From NCBI GenBank assembly GCA_030748215.1, contig JASMMK010000001.1, positions 1-51,062 of the forward strand: a DNA stretch of 51,062 nucleotides, in the 5' to 3' direction. Under the pieces are notes generated by a model. That model was not told where the DNA came from, searched no databases, and worked only from the letters and a program-made list of their open reading frames with translations. This DNA is from Candidatus Scalindua sp. (GTDB lineage: Bacteria; Planctomycetota; Brocadiia; Brocadiales; Scalinduaceae). Below are positions 7,878 to 15,974 of this stretch, in pieces. Both the position numbers and the translations under genes were made by a program. How positions within the stretch are numbered: position 1 is the first letter of the stretch; every line of letters begins with the position of its first letter.

Positions 7878-7976
7878 GCGGAATCAAGCTTTTAAATAGC
7901 TTATCATGGATAAGCCAAAAGAGAGAATATGTTATTAAACTAAAAACCACTTTATGCGTTTTAGGAGATACTAAAT

Positions 7977-8471
7977 ATGGCAGACAAACATTCGCTTGAC
8001 ATTGTATGCAAAGTAGAGATGCACGAGGTTAAGAACGCTGTTGATCAAGCCAAAAAGCAACTGGCGGTGAGATACGATTTCAAAGGAAGCAAGTCGACAA
8101 TCACCTTAAACAAAGATGACACTATAACTTTGATTGCTGATGATGACTACAAGCTTAAAAGCCTGACAGATATATTAACAGAAAAACTTGCAAAGAGAGC
8201 CATCCCATCAAAAGCACTGGATTTTGGAAAGACCGAAAATGCCCTGGGAAATACCATAAGGCAGATTATTACGTTTCAGTCAGGTATACCTATGGACAAA
8301 GCGAAAGATATCGTCAAGCTCGTAAAGGGCATGAAGATAAAAGTACAGTCACAAATCCAGGAAGATAAAATCCGGTTAACAGGAAAAAAGATAGATGATC
8401 TGCAGAGTGTTATGCAGACAATCAAAGACCAGGATTACGATTTCGCCGTGCAATTTGAAAATTACAAATAA
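7977..8471 (+). CDS. YajQ family nucleotide/c-di-GMP-binding protein
   Basis: This 164-residue protein belongs to the YajQ (DUF520) family. The opening D-I-V-C-K-V-E-M-H-E-V-K-N-A-V-D-Q-A and the later V-R-Y-D-F-K-G-S segment are family signatures. YajQ proteins have two ferredoxin-like folds and bind RNA or nucleotides; Xanthomonas and Pseudomonas homologues bind cyclic di-GMP and act with transcription factors. AGGAGA lies 8-9 bases before the ATG. The gene stands alone between the nickel unit and the convergent ahbB. Confidence 0.93.
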   Translation: MADKHSLDIVCKVEMHEVKNAVDQAKKQLAVRYDFKGSKSTITLNKDDTITLIADDDYKLKSLTDILTEKLAKRAIPSKALDFGKTENALGNTIRQIITFQSGIPMDKAKDIVKLVKGMKIKVQSQIQEDKIRLTGKKIDDLQSVMQTIKDQDYDFAVQFENYK

Positions 8472-8489
8472 AACCTGCGCAAGTCAGGC

Positions 8490-8951
8490 TTAAATCCTTA
8501 CCCCTACTTTTTTGAATTCCTTTTCGCTATACAGCATTACGTAATCGTCAAGACCGGTCTTCTCTTTTATGCTGCTTATAACGTTTTCACACTCCTCATC
8601 CGTGTAACCATGAATCATGGTGAACACATTATACTCCCATCCGGGAAATGTAGGACGTTCGTAACAGTGTGTAACCTCTTCAAAAGCCGCCATGATTTTT
8701 CCACACTCCTCCACCTTATCCTGGGAAACTTTCCATACAGTCATAGCATTGGAGTTTATCCCTATCTTTCTGTGAGCGATAGAAGCCGCAAGACGCCTTA
8801 TCTTTCCGTTTTCCAGCAGAGCCTTTAATCTGCCTATAACTTCTTCCTCGGTCATACCCACTCCATCAGCTATGTCTTTGTATGGGGTTTTTGTCAGGGG
8901 CAAACCTTCCTGAGTATATTTAATCAGTTTAATATCTAGATCTTCTGTCAT
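8490..8951 (-). CDS. ahbB: Siroheme decarboxylase subunit AhbB (Lrp/AsnC-like)
   Basis: AhbA and AhbB together decarboxylate siroheme to 12,18-didecarboxysiroheme in the alternative, siroheme-dependent heme pathway; the NirDLGH relatives do so in heme d1 synthesis. The protein has an Lrp/AsnC-type N-terminal helix-turn-helix (residues about 20-60) and a C-terminal RAM-like fold. The segment T-H-C-Y-E-R-P-x-F-P-G-W-E-Y-N-V-F-T-M-I-H-G is diagnostic of the AhbB half. The 153-residue length is normal. It starts 3 bases after ahbA ends, so the two are coupled. No DNA-binding role is expected despite the Lrp fold. Confidence 0.87.
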   Translation of the reverse strand: MTEDLDIKLIKYTQEGLPLTKTPYKDIADGVGMTEEEVIGRLKALLENGKIRRLAASIAHRKIGINSNAMTVWKVSQDKVEECGKIMAAFEEVTHCYERPTFPGWEYNVFTMIHGYTDEECENVISSIKEKTGLDDYVMLYSEKEFKKVGVRI

Positions 8952-8954
8952 GAA

Positions 8955-9431
8955 TTATCCTTTTCTGTATATTTTAAATTTCACGCCTATCTTAAATTTT
9001 TTAGTAGTTGGAAGCATGCGAACGTCAAAACCTGTGCGAGTCTCTATCTCTTTGATGTTCTCTTCTAGCTTTTCCTGCGATGGTGCTGACATCGTAAACC
9101 AGATGTTGAGAGGAAGTTCTTTGTTCCTCCCTTTTCTTAAATAGTTATGAGAGACTCCACTATATCCGTTTATCACCTCAGCAACTTCATCAATTTTTTT
9201 ATCCGGTACCTGCATAGCCGCAAGTGTTGCAGAGTTCCCAACCGCCTGGGTGTTTATGATAGGAGCTAAACGGCGGACGTATTTACCATCAACCATGGCT
9301 TTTACTCTTTCAATAACCAGATCTTCATCAAGATCCAACTCTTCGGCAAGATCAAGAAATGGCCTATGCGTCAGAGGAATATTTGATTGAAGCCTTTGTA
9401 ATATTTTTTTATCAGTATCGCTTAATGACAT
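8955..9431 (-). CDS. ahbA: Siroheme decarboxylase subunit AhbA (Lrp/AsnC-like)
   Basis: This is the partner of AhbB in siroheme decarboxylation. The N-terminal helix-turn-helix-like region (residues 5-55) leads to Y-V-R-R-L-A-P-I. The C-terminal fold carries V-S-H-N-Y-L-R and N-I-W-F-T-M, the pattern of AhbA/NirG-type subunits. It has 158 residues. It lies 63 bases downstream of the PCP_red/sulfite-reductase-like gene and 3 bases upstream of ahbB, so the three form a tetrapyrrole unit. AhbA versus NirD/G/H naming rests on the absence of the other nir genes here. Confidence 0.85.
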   Translation of the reverse strand: MSLSDTDKKILQRLQSNIPLTHRPFLDLAEELDLDEDLVIERVKAMVDGKYVRRLAPIINTQAVGNSATLAAMQVPDKKIDEVAEVINGYSGVSHNYLRKGRNKELPLNIWFTMSAPSQEKLEENIKEIETRTGFDVRMLPTTKKFKIGVKFKIYRKG

Positions 9432-9494
9432 TTTATTATATTTCCCATCTTTTAGAAAAAATGTACGGAGTTGACGCAGCTCTCTTTGCCACGC

Positions 9495-10496
9495 CTAATT
9501 ACGCATTCCAGAATGTACTGTCTCTTTATCACTCACCTGTTCAGGTGAAGAGTCTCTATTTCCTTTTAACCTTCTTTTAAATTCTTCAATACCAATCTTT
9601 CTCACCAGCTCACCAAAACGCTTCTCTTTCTTCTCATTCAGTATCGCGTCTACACATACATCCAGGGCATTGAGCACTTCGGATTCATCTGCAAACTCAA
9701 CGAGGTCATCTGCAAATTGAGGATGTCTGCCCAGCTTGCCTCCAATCATCACACGGAAGCATTTTTTATCTCTCTTTATGGTACCTGTAGGACAAACCTC
9801 GGCACATAAGCCACAATGCACACAACGGTCATAATTGATTGTAACAACCTTTTTCCCGTTTTCCGACGGTTCATCTGACATTCCAGAAATCCTGATCGCA
9901 CCTTCTTTGCACGCTCTCAAACAATTCCCACAACCGTTACACTCAAAATTCTCATCGACAGATACCGTCGCCCTAACGTGTACACCAAAATCCCTGATCT
10001 GAGGCATCGAACAGCAATTCGGACAACTGGCTATCGCAATCTTCAACCTCTGATGAGGAAGGATTTTACCATCTATCCTGCTTATCAGCTTTTTGCTGAA
10101 TTCATTCTCTCTGAGCCTATCCTTCATTTTCTGTTGAAGCCCTTTGATCCCTGCTATCAGAAACGGACACTCAACGTCCTCTCCACGACATATGTCAATA
10201 TTGTACATCGCCGGGAATCCATCTTCCTCTACATACTCATCTGATCTCTTCAGGATTTCGTACTTGTCTTCTCCCGCTTTTGAGTCCAGAGAAAACGGAT
10301 TTGCATTTATAACGCCTTTATCACTTTTAACGCTTCCGGTTCCCATAAAACTTGCCTTAGCATCTTCAACGTCTTCCAGGGTTACAGTGCTCTTTCCCTT
10401 TTCGCTGGCACGTTTTTCGATCTTTGAGCGAGCCATTCTTCGTACAAAAATGGGTATTTTCTCAAGCCTTGAACTTGCCTCTTCATCCCATTCCAT
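9495..10496 (-). CDS. PCP_red domain / sulfite-reductase-like / double [4Fe-4S] ferredoxin protein
   Basis: Three modules are visible in 333 residues. Residues 1-50 match the small C-terminal domain of protochlorophyllide reductase subunit B (PCP_red: W-D-E-E-A, then L-E-K-I-P-I-F-V-R). Residues about 95-170 resemble the siroheme/[4Fe-4S] half of nitrite/sulfite reductases, with cysteines at 103, 110, 158, 161 and 162. Residues 186-235 hold two ferredoxin motifs (Cys186/189/192/196 and Cys225/228/231/235). An AsrC-like I-G-G-K-L-G-R-H-P follows at 251-259. The first pair is CX6C, not the usual CX5C. Context with ahbAB suggests siroheme binding, transfer or reduction. It is too short to be a full two-repeat sulfite reductase. 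Function unproven. Confidence 0.78.
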   Translation of the reverse strand: MEWDEEASSRLEKIPIFVRRMARSKIEKRASEKGKSTVTLEDVEDAKASFMGTGSVKSDKGVINANPFSLDSKAGEDKYEILKRSDEYVEEDGFPAMYNIDICRGEDVECPFLIAGIKGLQQKMKDRLRENEFSKKLISRIDGKILPHQRLKIAIASCPNCCSMPQIRDFGVHVRATVSVDENFECNGCGNCLRACKEGAIRISGMSDEPSENGKKVVTINYDRCVHCGLCAEVCPTGTIKRDKKCFRVMIGGKLGRHPQFADDLVEFADESEVLNALDVCVDAILNEKKEKRFGELVRKIGIEEFKRRLKGNRDSSPEQVSDKETVHSGMRN

Positions 10497-10624
10497 TAAA
10501 CCGAAACTCCCTAAGACCGGAAAGCTTTCTATAGCAAAGCCTTAACGGTCATATATTGAAAATTATAAAAGACTTTATTATATTTTAAACACGCTCTTAG
10601 TCAAACAAAAACTAGGATCAGTTC

Positions 10625-11305
10625 TTATTTGAGGGTGTTTTCCAGGTATGAAACTACGTTTTTTGCTATCTCAGGTTTGCCTTTTAATGGCTTAGGTATT
10701 TTACTGTCACCTGTAACCATATATGCGATATGACGTTTGCGGGAGATGCTTTTGTAATCATTTGCCACGATCATGTCGGCCCTGCTCTTTTTTAAGAATA
10801 TTCTGGCTGTTTTTACCAGATCGTCTTTTGTTCTGTTTACCTCTAATTTAAAACCCACGAGCAATGCATCAGGCCAGATATCCCTGATAATGGCTATAAC
10901 CTTTGGAGTTTTTACCAACTTAAGCAACCATTCTCTCTTTTTTGAAGGCGTCTTGTCAGGTTTAGCCCTGGCCGGCACGTAATCTGCCACCGCCATAGCA
11001 TGAACAACGGCATCAAATCTCTTCTTCTTCAATTTTCCACGAATAACCTCAACCAGATCATCATTCGTTTCAATTTCGATTAATTTGAGCTGTGAAGATT
11101 TTATGTCATCTTTATCTTGAATCACAGGAAACAGACTATCTGTACCGTAAACATATGTAACAATCGCGCCGCGACTCATTGCTTCATACGCTATTTCACT
11201 GCTGAGTTTCCCTGTTGATGTGTTGGTTATGTAACGAACAACGTCCAGATAACCACGAGTTGAACCGGCGGTAATAAGAATATTTTTCTTTTTAAGGAGG
11301 GGCAT
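10625..11305 (-). CDS. coaB: Stand-alone phosphopantothenate-cysteine ligase (CoaB-like)
   Basis: CoaB joins 4'-phosphopantothenate to cysteine in coenzyme A synthesis. The Rossmann-like opening I-L-I-T-A-G-S-T-R-G-Y-L-D-x-V-R-Y-I-T-N-T-S-T-G, the A-M-A-V-A-D-Y-V-P segment and the K-L-V-K-T-P-K-V motif are those of the CoaB half of the usual Dfp/CoaBC fusion. Only the CoaB half is present (226 residues); the flavin decarboxylase CoaC must be encoded elsewhere. It is 128 bases upstream of the tetrapyrrole unit on the same strand. It could also be one of the looser DNA/pantothenate-metabolism paralogues. Confidence 0.82.
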   Translation of the reverse strand: MPLLKKKNILITAGSTRGYLDVVRYITNTSTGKLSSEIAYEAMSRGAIVTYVYGTDSLFPVIQDKDDIKSSQLKLIEIETNDDLVEVIRGKLKKKRFDAVVHAMAVADYVPARAKPDKTPSKKREWLLKLVKTPKVIAIIRDIWPDALLVGFKLEVNRTKDDLVKTARIFLKKSRADMIVANDYKSISRKRHIAYMVTGDSKIPKPLKGKPEIAKNVVSYLENTLK

Positions 11306-11358
11306 TTAACGTCTCTAATCCTGTAAATGCTAGATATTAAAGAGGGTTCTTGATGCTA

Positions 11359-11391
11359 ATACCGGACAACCGAGGTACGGATGCCCGGTAT
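11359..11391 (-). terminator. Possible 3'-end hairpin of the M16 peptidase pair
   Basis: ATACCGG (11359-11365) and CCGGTAT (11385-11391) pair perfectly. The structure begins 18 bases after the stop of the last M16 gene when read on the minus strand. No T-run follows, so any termination would need help. Confidence 0.35.
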
Positions 11392-11408
11392 CATAAAATA
11401 TCTATCTG

Positions 11409-12926
11409 TTATTCCTGTTCACTTTTCAACTCAATTGTATTTACTTCTCCAAATTCACTTAACGGTTTATCAAATTGTTCCATATCGCCAATAACGAGCA
11501 ATTTGATATCATCAGGATGCAAATACTCTTTTGCGACACGAGCTATATCTTCTTTGGTAATTACCTCTATATTCTCTACATAGGTATCAAGATAGTCTAA
11601 TGGCAGGCCTTCATATTCTATACCTACCATTTGACCAACGATACTGGCACTTGATGTAAATTTAAAGATAAACTGATTTATATATGTATCCTTTGCCAGC
11701 TCTAATTCATCATCACCAACGTACTCTTCCCTGATTTTCCTTACCTCATCCAGGGCAAAGTTTATGGCTTTTACTGTAGACTCGCTCTTAGTCTGGCACG
11801 ATGCGAAGAAGAAACCAAGATCCCTTGGCGTATGAAATCCACTGTACGCCGAATATGCAAGCCCTTCGTCTGAACGGACTTTGCTTGGTATTCTGGAAGT
11901 AAAGCTACCGCCTCCAAGGATAAAGTTCATTATCTTGATTGGGAAATAGTCTTTATTTAACCGGTTGATGGCTATGTGCCCAAAAACCACACTGGCCTGG
12001 TTTACATCCTTGTAAATATAATTTATAGACCTCTGGAATTTCTTCTCAACTGCAGGCACTTCCGGAAAATCTATCACTGTTTTTTCCCAATCTGCAAAAA
12101 CGTTATTTAGTTTTTCTAATATCTCCTTGGTATCAAAATCACCGGATATACCCATAATAACATTGTTCGGGCAAAAATACCTTTTATGGAAAGCAATCAT
12201 GTCATCTCTGGTTATATTTTCTACGGTATCTTTATACCCTATTATTTTTCTACTGTACGGATGATCTGCCTCATACATTATCTTCCTGAACTCTCTGAAA
12301 ATGATCTTTCTGGGAGTATCATTTTCTCGCCTGATATCTTCCAGTATTTCATCTTTCTCCTTCCTGATCATATCCTCCGGGAAAGCAGGATTCATCAGCA
12401 CATCCGCAAAAACCTCCAGACCTTTATCAATATCCTTCTTCATTGTAGAGAGGGATGCGCTACCTGATTCTCTGCTAATCCCAGTCTCAACAGATGCGGC
12501 AATAAATTCCAACTCTTCATTCATCTGTTCCGGTGTTCTTGATTTTGTACCGCCTCTTCTCATTACGCTTCCAACCAGACTCGCAAGTCCCGCCTTTTCT
12601 TCAGGTTCATAAATGGCACCTGTCCTGAAATGGGCAGTAATTTTGAATAGAGGCAACTCATGGTCTTCAAGAAGATAAAGAATCATTCCGTTGTCCAAAA
12701 CCACCCTTTCAGGCTTTGGCGGAGTAAACTCAATTGGTTCGTATTCAAATGCAGATACTATCTTTGCCCCCTCAGATTGAGGTGCCGTCATAACCGGCTC
12801 AATCGCCTGCCCGCTATGCTCATCATACGCAAAAACTGTTTTTGCCTGTCCAACAGAGAAACTTAACAACATAAGAATCAAAATGAACAGATGACTTAGT
12901 GAAAAATTAACTTCCTTTGTTTTCAT
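11409..12926 (-). CDS. M16 family peptidase, non-catalytic partner
   Basis: This 505-residue secreted or periplasmic protein has a signal peptide (hydrophobic residues 11-28) and an M16 fold. The position that should carry HXXEH reads A-G-L-A-S-L-V-G-S-V-M-R-R-G-G, so the zinc site is absent. In two-gene M16B systems one subunit is the inactive partner that completes the closed chamber; this gene fits that role. Its ATG overlaps the end of the catalytic subunit gene by 20 bases. C-terminal segments such as G-G-G-S-F-T-S-R-I-P-S-K-V-R match the substrate-binding part of the family. Confidence 0.88.
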   Translation of the reverse strand: MKTKEVNFSLSHLFILILMLLSFSVGQAKTVFAYDEHSGQAIEPVMTAPQSEGAKIVSAFEYEPIEFTPPKPERVVLDNGMILYLLEDHELPLFKITAHFRTGAIYEPEEKAGLASLVGSVMRRGGTKSRTPEQMNEELEFIAASVETGISRESGSASLSTMKKDIDKGLEVFADVLMNPAFPEDMIRKEKDEILEDIRRENDTPRKIIFREFRKIMYEADHPYSRKIIGYKDTVENITRDDMIAFHKRYFCPNNVIMGISGDFDTKEILEKLNNVFADWEKTVIDFPEVPAVEKKFQRSINYIYKDVNQASVVFGHIAINRLNKDYFPIKIMNFILGGGSFTSRIPSKVRSDEGLAYSAYSGFHTPRDLGFFFASCQTKSESTVKAINFALDEVRKIREEYVGDDELELAKDTYINQFIFKFTSSASIVGQMVGIEYEGLPLDYLDTYVENIEVITKEDIARVAKEYLHPDDIKLLVIGDMEQFDKPLSEFGEVNTIELKSEQE

Positions 12927-14424
12927 GAGTGGCTTCCTTTCCTTTCTTTTTATTATTCACTAAGATCGCTACCGTTCTGTTGGTCTTCTTAAAATATTTA
13001 TTTGCAACACGCATAATGTCTTCCGGAGTCACAGCTACTGTCCTTTCTACAAGCGTATTAATGTACCTCCATCCGGCAATTGCTTCGTATGATGATATTT
13101 CACTGGCAAGTCCCGATGCAGATTCCAGGCTCCTTACGAAGCCGGCTTCCAATTGGTTCTTAATTTTTTGCAGTTCATGATCTGTTACAGGAGTTGTTTT
13201 CAGCTTTTCCAACTCTTCGTATATCGCTTCTTCAACCTCTTCTGCTGTATGGGGATGTCGAGGCGAAGAGAAGAAGATGAAGGTATCGGCATACTTGGAC
13301 GCCCCGCCATACGCATGAGCCATTACGGCAATACGTTTTTCTTCTATCAAGCTTTTATACAACCTCGAAGTTCTCCCGGTTGAAAGGATTGCTTCGATAA
13401 CATCAAATACATATTGATCCGGGTGGCCAATTGCAGGCTTATGGTAAGCAATAGATAGCACGGGGTTGGCATCATATTCTACATAAACCCTACGTTCTCC
13501 TATCTGTTCAGGTTCTACAGTCGTAACTTCTGGAGGAGCAGGCTGTCGTTCGATATCACCAAAGTATTTTTCAATAAGATCAACAACTTCATCAGGATTT
13601 ATGTCCCCAACAACAACTATCACTGCATTGTTCGGTGAATAGTATTGCTCAAAATACTCAGCAACAGCCGCCTTTTTCATATTTTTAATATCTGACATCC
13701 AGCCTATAACAGGCCAGCTATAAGGATGAGCCGTAAAAGTAGCGGCATTCAGTTGCTCTATTAGTAAACCGAACGGACTGTTTTCCGTACGCATACGTCT
13801 CTCTTCCATCACAACGTCCCTTTCAGAATAGAACTCTCTCAATACGAGATTTTTCATGCGGTCAGACTCCATAAATGCCCACAATTCAAGTCTGTTTGAC
13901 GGCAAGTTACAATAATAATAGGTTGCATCGTTCCCTGTCGATGCGTTAAGTCCGGTAGCACCATTCTTGAGATAGATAGACCACATTTCATCCTTAACAA
14001 TCAATTCCTTTTGTGCTTTCCATACCTCTTCCAATTCCTCTTGCAATTTTTCCAGTTTTTTACTGTCTGTCTCATTCCCCTTTGATTTTTCAGCTGTAAT
14101 ACCAGAAATGAGTTCATCCTCTTTTGTCAAAAGAGGTTTTTCGCTATCGTAGTCTTTAGTTCCGAAAATTTCCGTACCCTTAAACATCATGTGTTCGAAC
14201 AGGTGAGACGCACCTGTAATCCCGGGATGCTCATTTACGGAACCAACCTTATAAACGATTCTGAGTGAAACTATGGGAACATCGTGTTTCTCCAACATCA
14301 ATAATTTTATACCGTTGTCGAGTGTGTGCTCTCTTACATCCAGCGCCAGTTTTTGGCCAAAGGAGTTTGTACAAAAAAAGAGTACTGCGGAAATTATAAA
14401 TATTTTCATTCTGGTCTTCTTCAT
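12907..14424 (-). CDS. M16 family zinc peptidase, catalytic subunit
   Basis: This is an exported M16 (pitrilysin/processing-peptidase) metallopeptidase. A signal peptide occupies about residues 1-23. The inverted zinc motif H-L-F-E-H is at residues 74-78, in the context G-A-S-H-L-F-E-H-M-M-F-K-G-T. A charged insert of about 60 residues (about 90-150) follows the active site and includes a coiled-coil-like Lys/Glu stretch. At 505 residues it has the normal two M16 domains. It is transcribed first and overlaps the inactive partner, so the heterodimer is made together. Substrates are likely extracytoplasmic peptides. Confidence 0.92.
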   Translation of the reverse strand: MKKTRMKIFIISAVLFFCTNSFGQKLALDVREHTLDNGIKLLMLEKHDVPIVSLRIVYKVGSVNEHPGITGASHLFEHMMFKGTEIFGTKDYDSEKPLLTKEDELISGITAEKSKGNETDSKKLEKLQEELEEVWKAQKELIVKDEMWSIYLKNGATGLNASTGNDATYYYCNLPSNRLELWAFMESDRMKNLVLREFYSERDVVMEERRMRTENSPFGLLIEQLNAATFTAHPYSWPVIGWMSDIKNMKKAAVAEYFEQYYSPNNAVIVVVGDINPDEVVDLIEKYFGDIERQPAPPEVTTVEPEQIGERRVYVEYDANPVLSIAYHKPAIGHPDQYVFDVIEAILSTGRTSRLYKSLIEEKRIAVMAHAYGGASKYADTFIFFSSPRHPHTAEEVEEAIYEELEKLKTTPVTDHELQKIKNQLEAGFVRSLESASGLASEISSYEAIAGWRYINTLVERTVAVTPEDIMRVANKYFKKTNRTVAILVNNKKKGKEATHENKGS

Positions 14425-14623
14425 AAAAAAAATCTCCTCTCTATTGATTTATTGCCGGAGTGAACAGGAGTATGTAAAATTCCAACTTCTCTTATTATAT
14501 TGATCAAGACAGTTAAACAGTGCTACAATAGTTTCACAGATAAAGTTCCCAGTCAAGTTGTGATAACTACCAGGCAGCCCTTTAATTGGTGATAATAAAG
14601 CGGAAATTTGCGAACAGGATAAA

Positions 14624-14923
14624 TTATTCGTCATACCAGAGTCCGCACTCGTCCCTCAGATGTGGAAAATGGTCTCTTTTACTAAATGGGTATAGTTTAC
14701 ACATATGAGGTCTACGATCATGCTCTTCACACATTGCATAACCATTTTCGTCAAACGTAAGACTGGAGCATCGAAACGAAGTATGGCAGCAACCGCCACA
14801 CCGTTTACATTCTCCTTTCCTTTTCTCTACTGATAGCGTAACCTCTTCTTTATTGAAGAAGTAATAAGTCCATCGCCATATCTGGTGTTTTAGAGACGGG
14901 AAGAAGATATCTATTTTTTGCAA
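14624..14923 (-). CDS. YkgJ family cysteine-cluster protein
   Basis: This 99-residue protein has the YkgJ-type CxxCxxCC cluster (C-K-R-C-G-G-C-C, residues about 39-46), then further cysteines in F-R-C-S-S-L, A-M-C-E-E-H and H-M-C-K-L-Y-P-F. The family is predicted to chelate iron or zinc, and its function is unknown. It starts from TTG at 14923, behind AAAGGGAG; no better start is seen. It stands alone, upstream of the M16 genes by about 200 bases and divergent from rplM. Confidence 0.82.
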   Translation of the reverse strand: MQKIDIFFPSLKHQIWRWTYYFFNKEEVTLSVEKRKGECKRCGGCCHTSFRCSSLTFDENGYAMCEEHDRRPHMCKLYPFSKRDHFPHLRDECGLWYDE

Positions 14924-14989
14924 AATGCACTCCCTTTCTTTTCAAAAGCGCTATTTTAATGACTTTCTCGATTAAATCAAATAAAAACA

Positions 14990-15018
14990 TTGACAGGTTT
15001 CTGCTTGTATGATATATG
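14990..15018 (+). promoter_or_regulatory. Predicted promoter of rplM-rpsI
   Basis: TTGACA (14990-14995) is followed after 17 bases by TATATG (15013-15018); the overlapping TATGAT gives a 19-base spacing. The leader to the rplM ATG is about 75 bases, space enough for ribosomal-protein feedback. Confidence 0.55.
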
Positions 15019-15097
15019 ATAGTGTTTAAATTCTTACAGGCAAAGGAACTGTATTAACTGCTTTGCAAATCACTTTTATTGAGATTTACACGAAACC

Positions 15098-15529
15098 ATG
15101 ACTAAGACTTTTATAGCTAAGAAAGAAGACGTAGAAAGAGATTGGCATGTAATTGATGCCACCGACAAAGTCCTGGGAAGAATGGCAAGTCGCATTGCGA
15201 TGATTCTTCAGGGAAAAACCAAACCCACATACACTCCGCATGTTGACACAGGTGATTTTGTTGTTGTTACTAACGCGGAAAAAATAAAACTAACCGGCAA
15301 TAAGATGGATGAAAAGGTTTATTATTCTCATTCACGCTATCCCGGAGGATTCAAGGAGATTCCTATAAAAAAGTGGATGGAAAAGCATCCGGACAGAATA
15401 GTAACTTTAGCAGTAAAAAGGATGTTGCCAAAAACAAAACTCGGTAGTGCAATGTTAAAGAAATTAAAAGTTTATGCTGGCCCGGATCATTCTCACGAAG
15501 CCCAACGGCCCAAAACTCTGGAAATTTAA
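15098..15529 (+). CDS. rplM: 50S ribosomal protein L13
   Basis: This is L13 of the large ribosomal subunit, an early assembly protein that binds 23S rRNA. The 143-residue sequence has the family landmarks [15 protein letters not shown] near the start, [16 protein letters not shown] and the [11 protein letters not shown] segment. It is followed 18 bases later by rpsI, the standard L13-S9 operon. Confidence 0.98.
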   Translation: MTKTFIAKKEDVERDWHVIDATDKVLGRMASRIAMILQGKTKPTYTPHVDTGDFVVVTNAEKIKLTGNKMDEKVYYSHSRYPGGFKEIPIKKWMEKHPDRIVTLAVKRMLPKTKLGSAMLKKLKVYAGPDHSHEAQRPKTLEI

Positions 15530-15547
15530 TTATTATAAGGAAACAAA

Positions 15548-15946
15548 ATGACTGACGAAACAAAATTCATATGGGGCACAGGCAGGCGAAAAACATCTGT
15601 CGCAAGGACCAGAATCAGAAAAGGTACAGGAAAGTTTATGGTAAACCGCAGAGAGCTGAGTGATTACTTTGGCAGAGATCGCGACAGGAACGAAGCCCAA
15701 CTACCACTAAAGACCACAAACACTGATAAACAATATGACGTCTATGTGAATGTTCGTGGCGGTGGCGCAACCGGTCAGGCCGGGGCAATTTCGCTGGGCA
15801 TCTCCAAGGCACTTTTAAAAGCAGATGAATTGCTTACAGAAAGCTTAAGGGGCGCAAGCCTCTTGACTAGAGACAGCAGGATGAAAGAGCGGAAGAAATA
15901 CGGTCGAAAGGGTGCAAGAGCAGGCTTCCAGTGGACAAAGAGGTAA
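15548..15946 (+). CDS. rpsI: 30S ribosomal protein S9
   Basis: S9 reaches into the P site of the small subunit with its basic C-terminal tail. The sequence has G-T-G-R-R-K-T-S-V-A-R near the start, G-G-G-A-T-G-Q-A-G-A-I-S in the middle and the terminal K-K-Y-G-R-K-G-A-R, ending in Lys-Arg as required. At 132 residues it is complete. AAGGA lies just upstream of its ATG in the short gap after rplM. Confidence 0.98.
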   Translation: MTDETKFIWGTGRRKTSVARTRIRKGTGKFMVNRRELSDYFGRDRDRNEAQLPLKTTNTDKQYDVYVNVRGGGATGQAGAISLGISKALLKADELLTESLRGASLLTRDSRMKERKKYGRKGARAGFQWTKR

Positions 15947-15974
15947 TCTACATTTTGATGCGGAAATTATCACT

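Noticed and set aside
8464-8489. CCTG/CAGG mini-hairpin between yajQ and ahbB
   Set aside because: Only a 4-bp stem; too weak to call a terminator.
14449-14634. 61-codon minus-strand frame between the M16 and YkgJ genes
   Set aside because: No ribosome site, overlaps the YkgJ end, unrelated composition.
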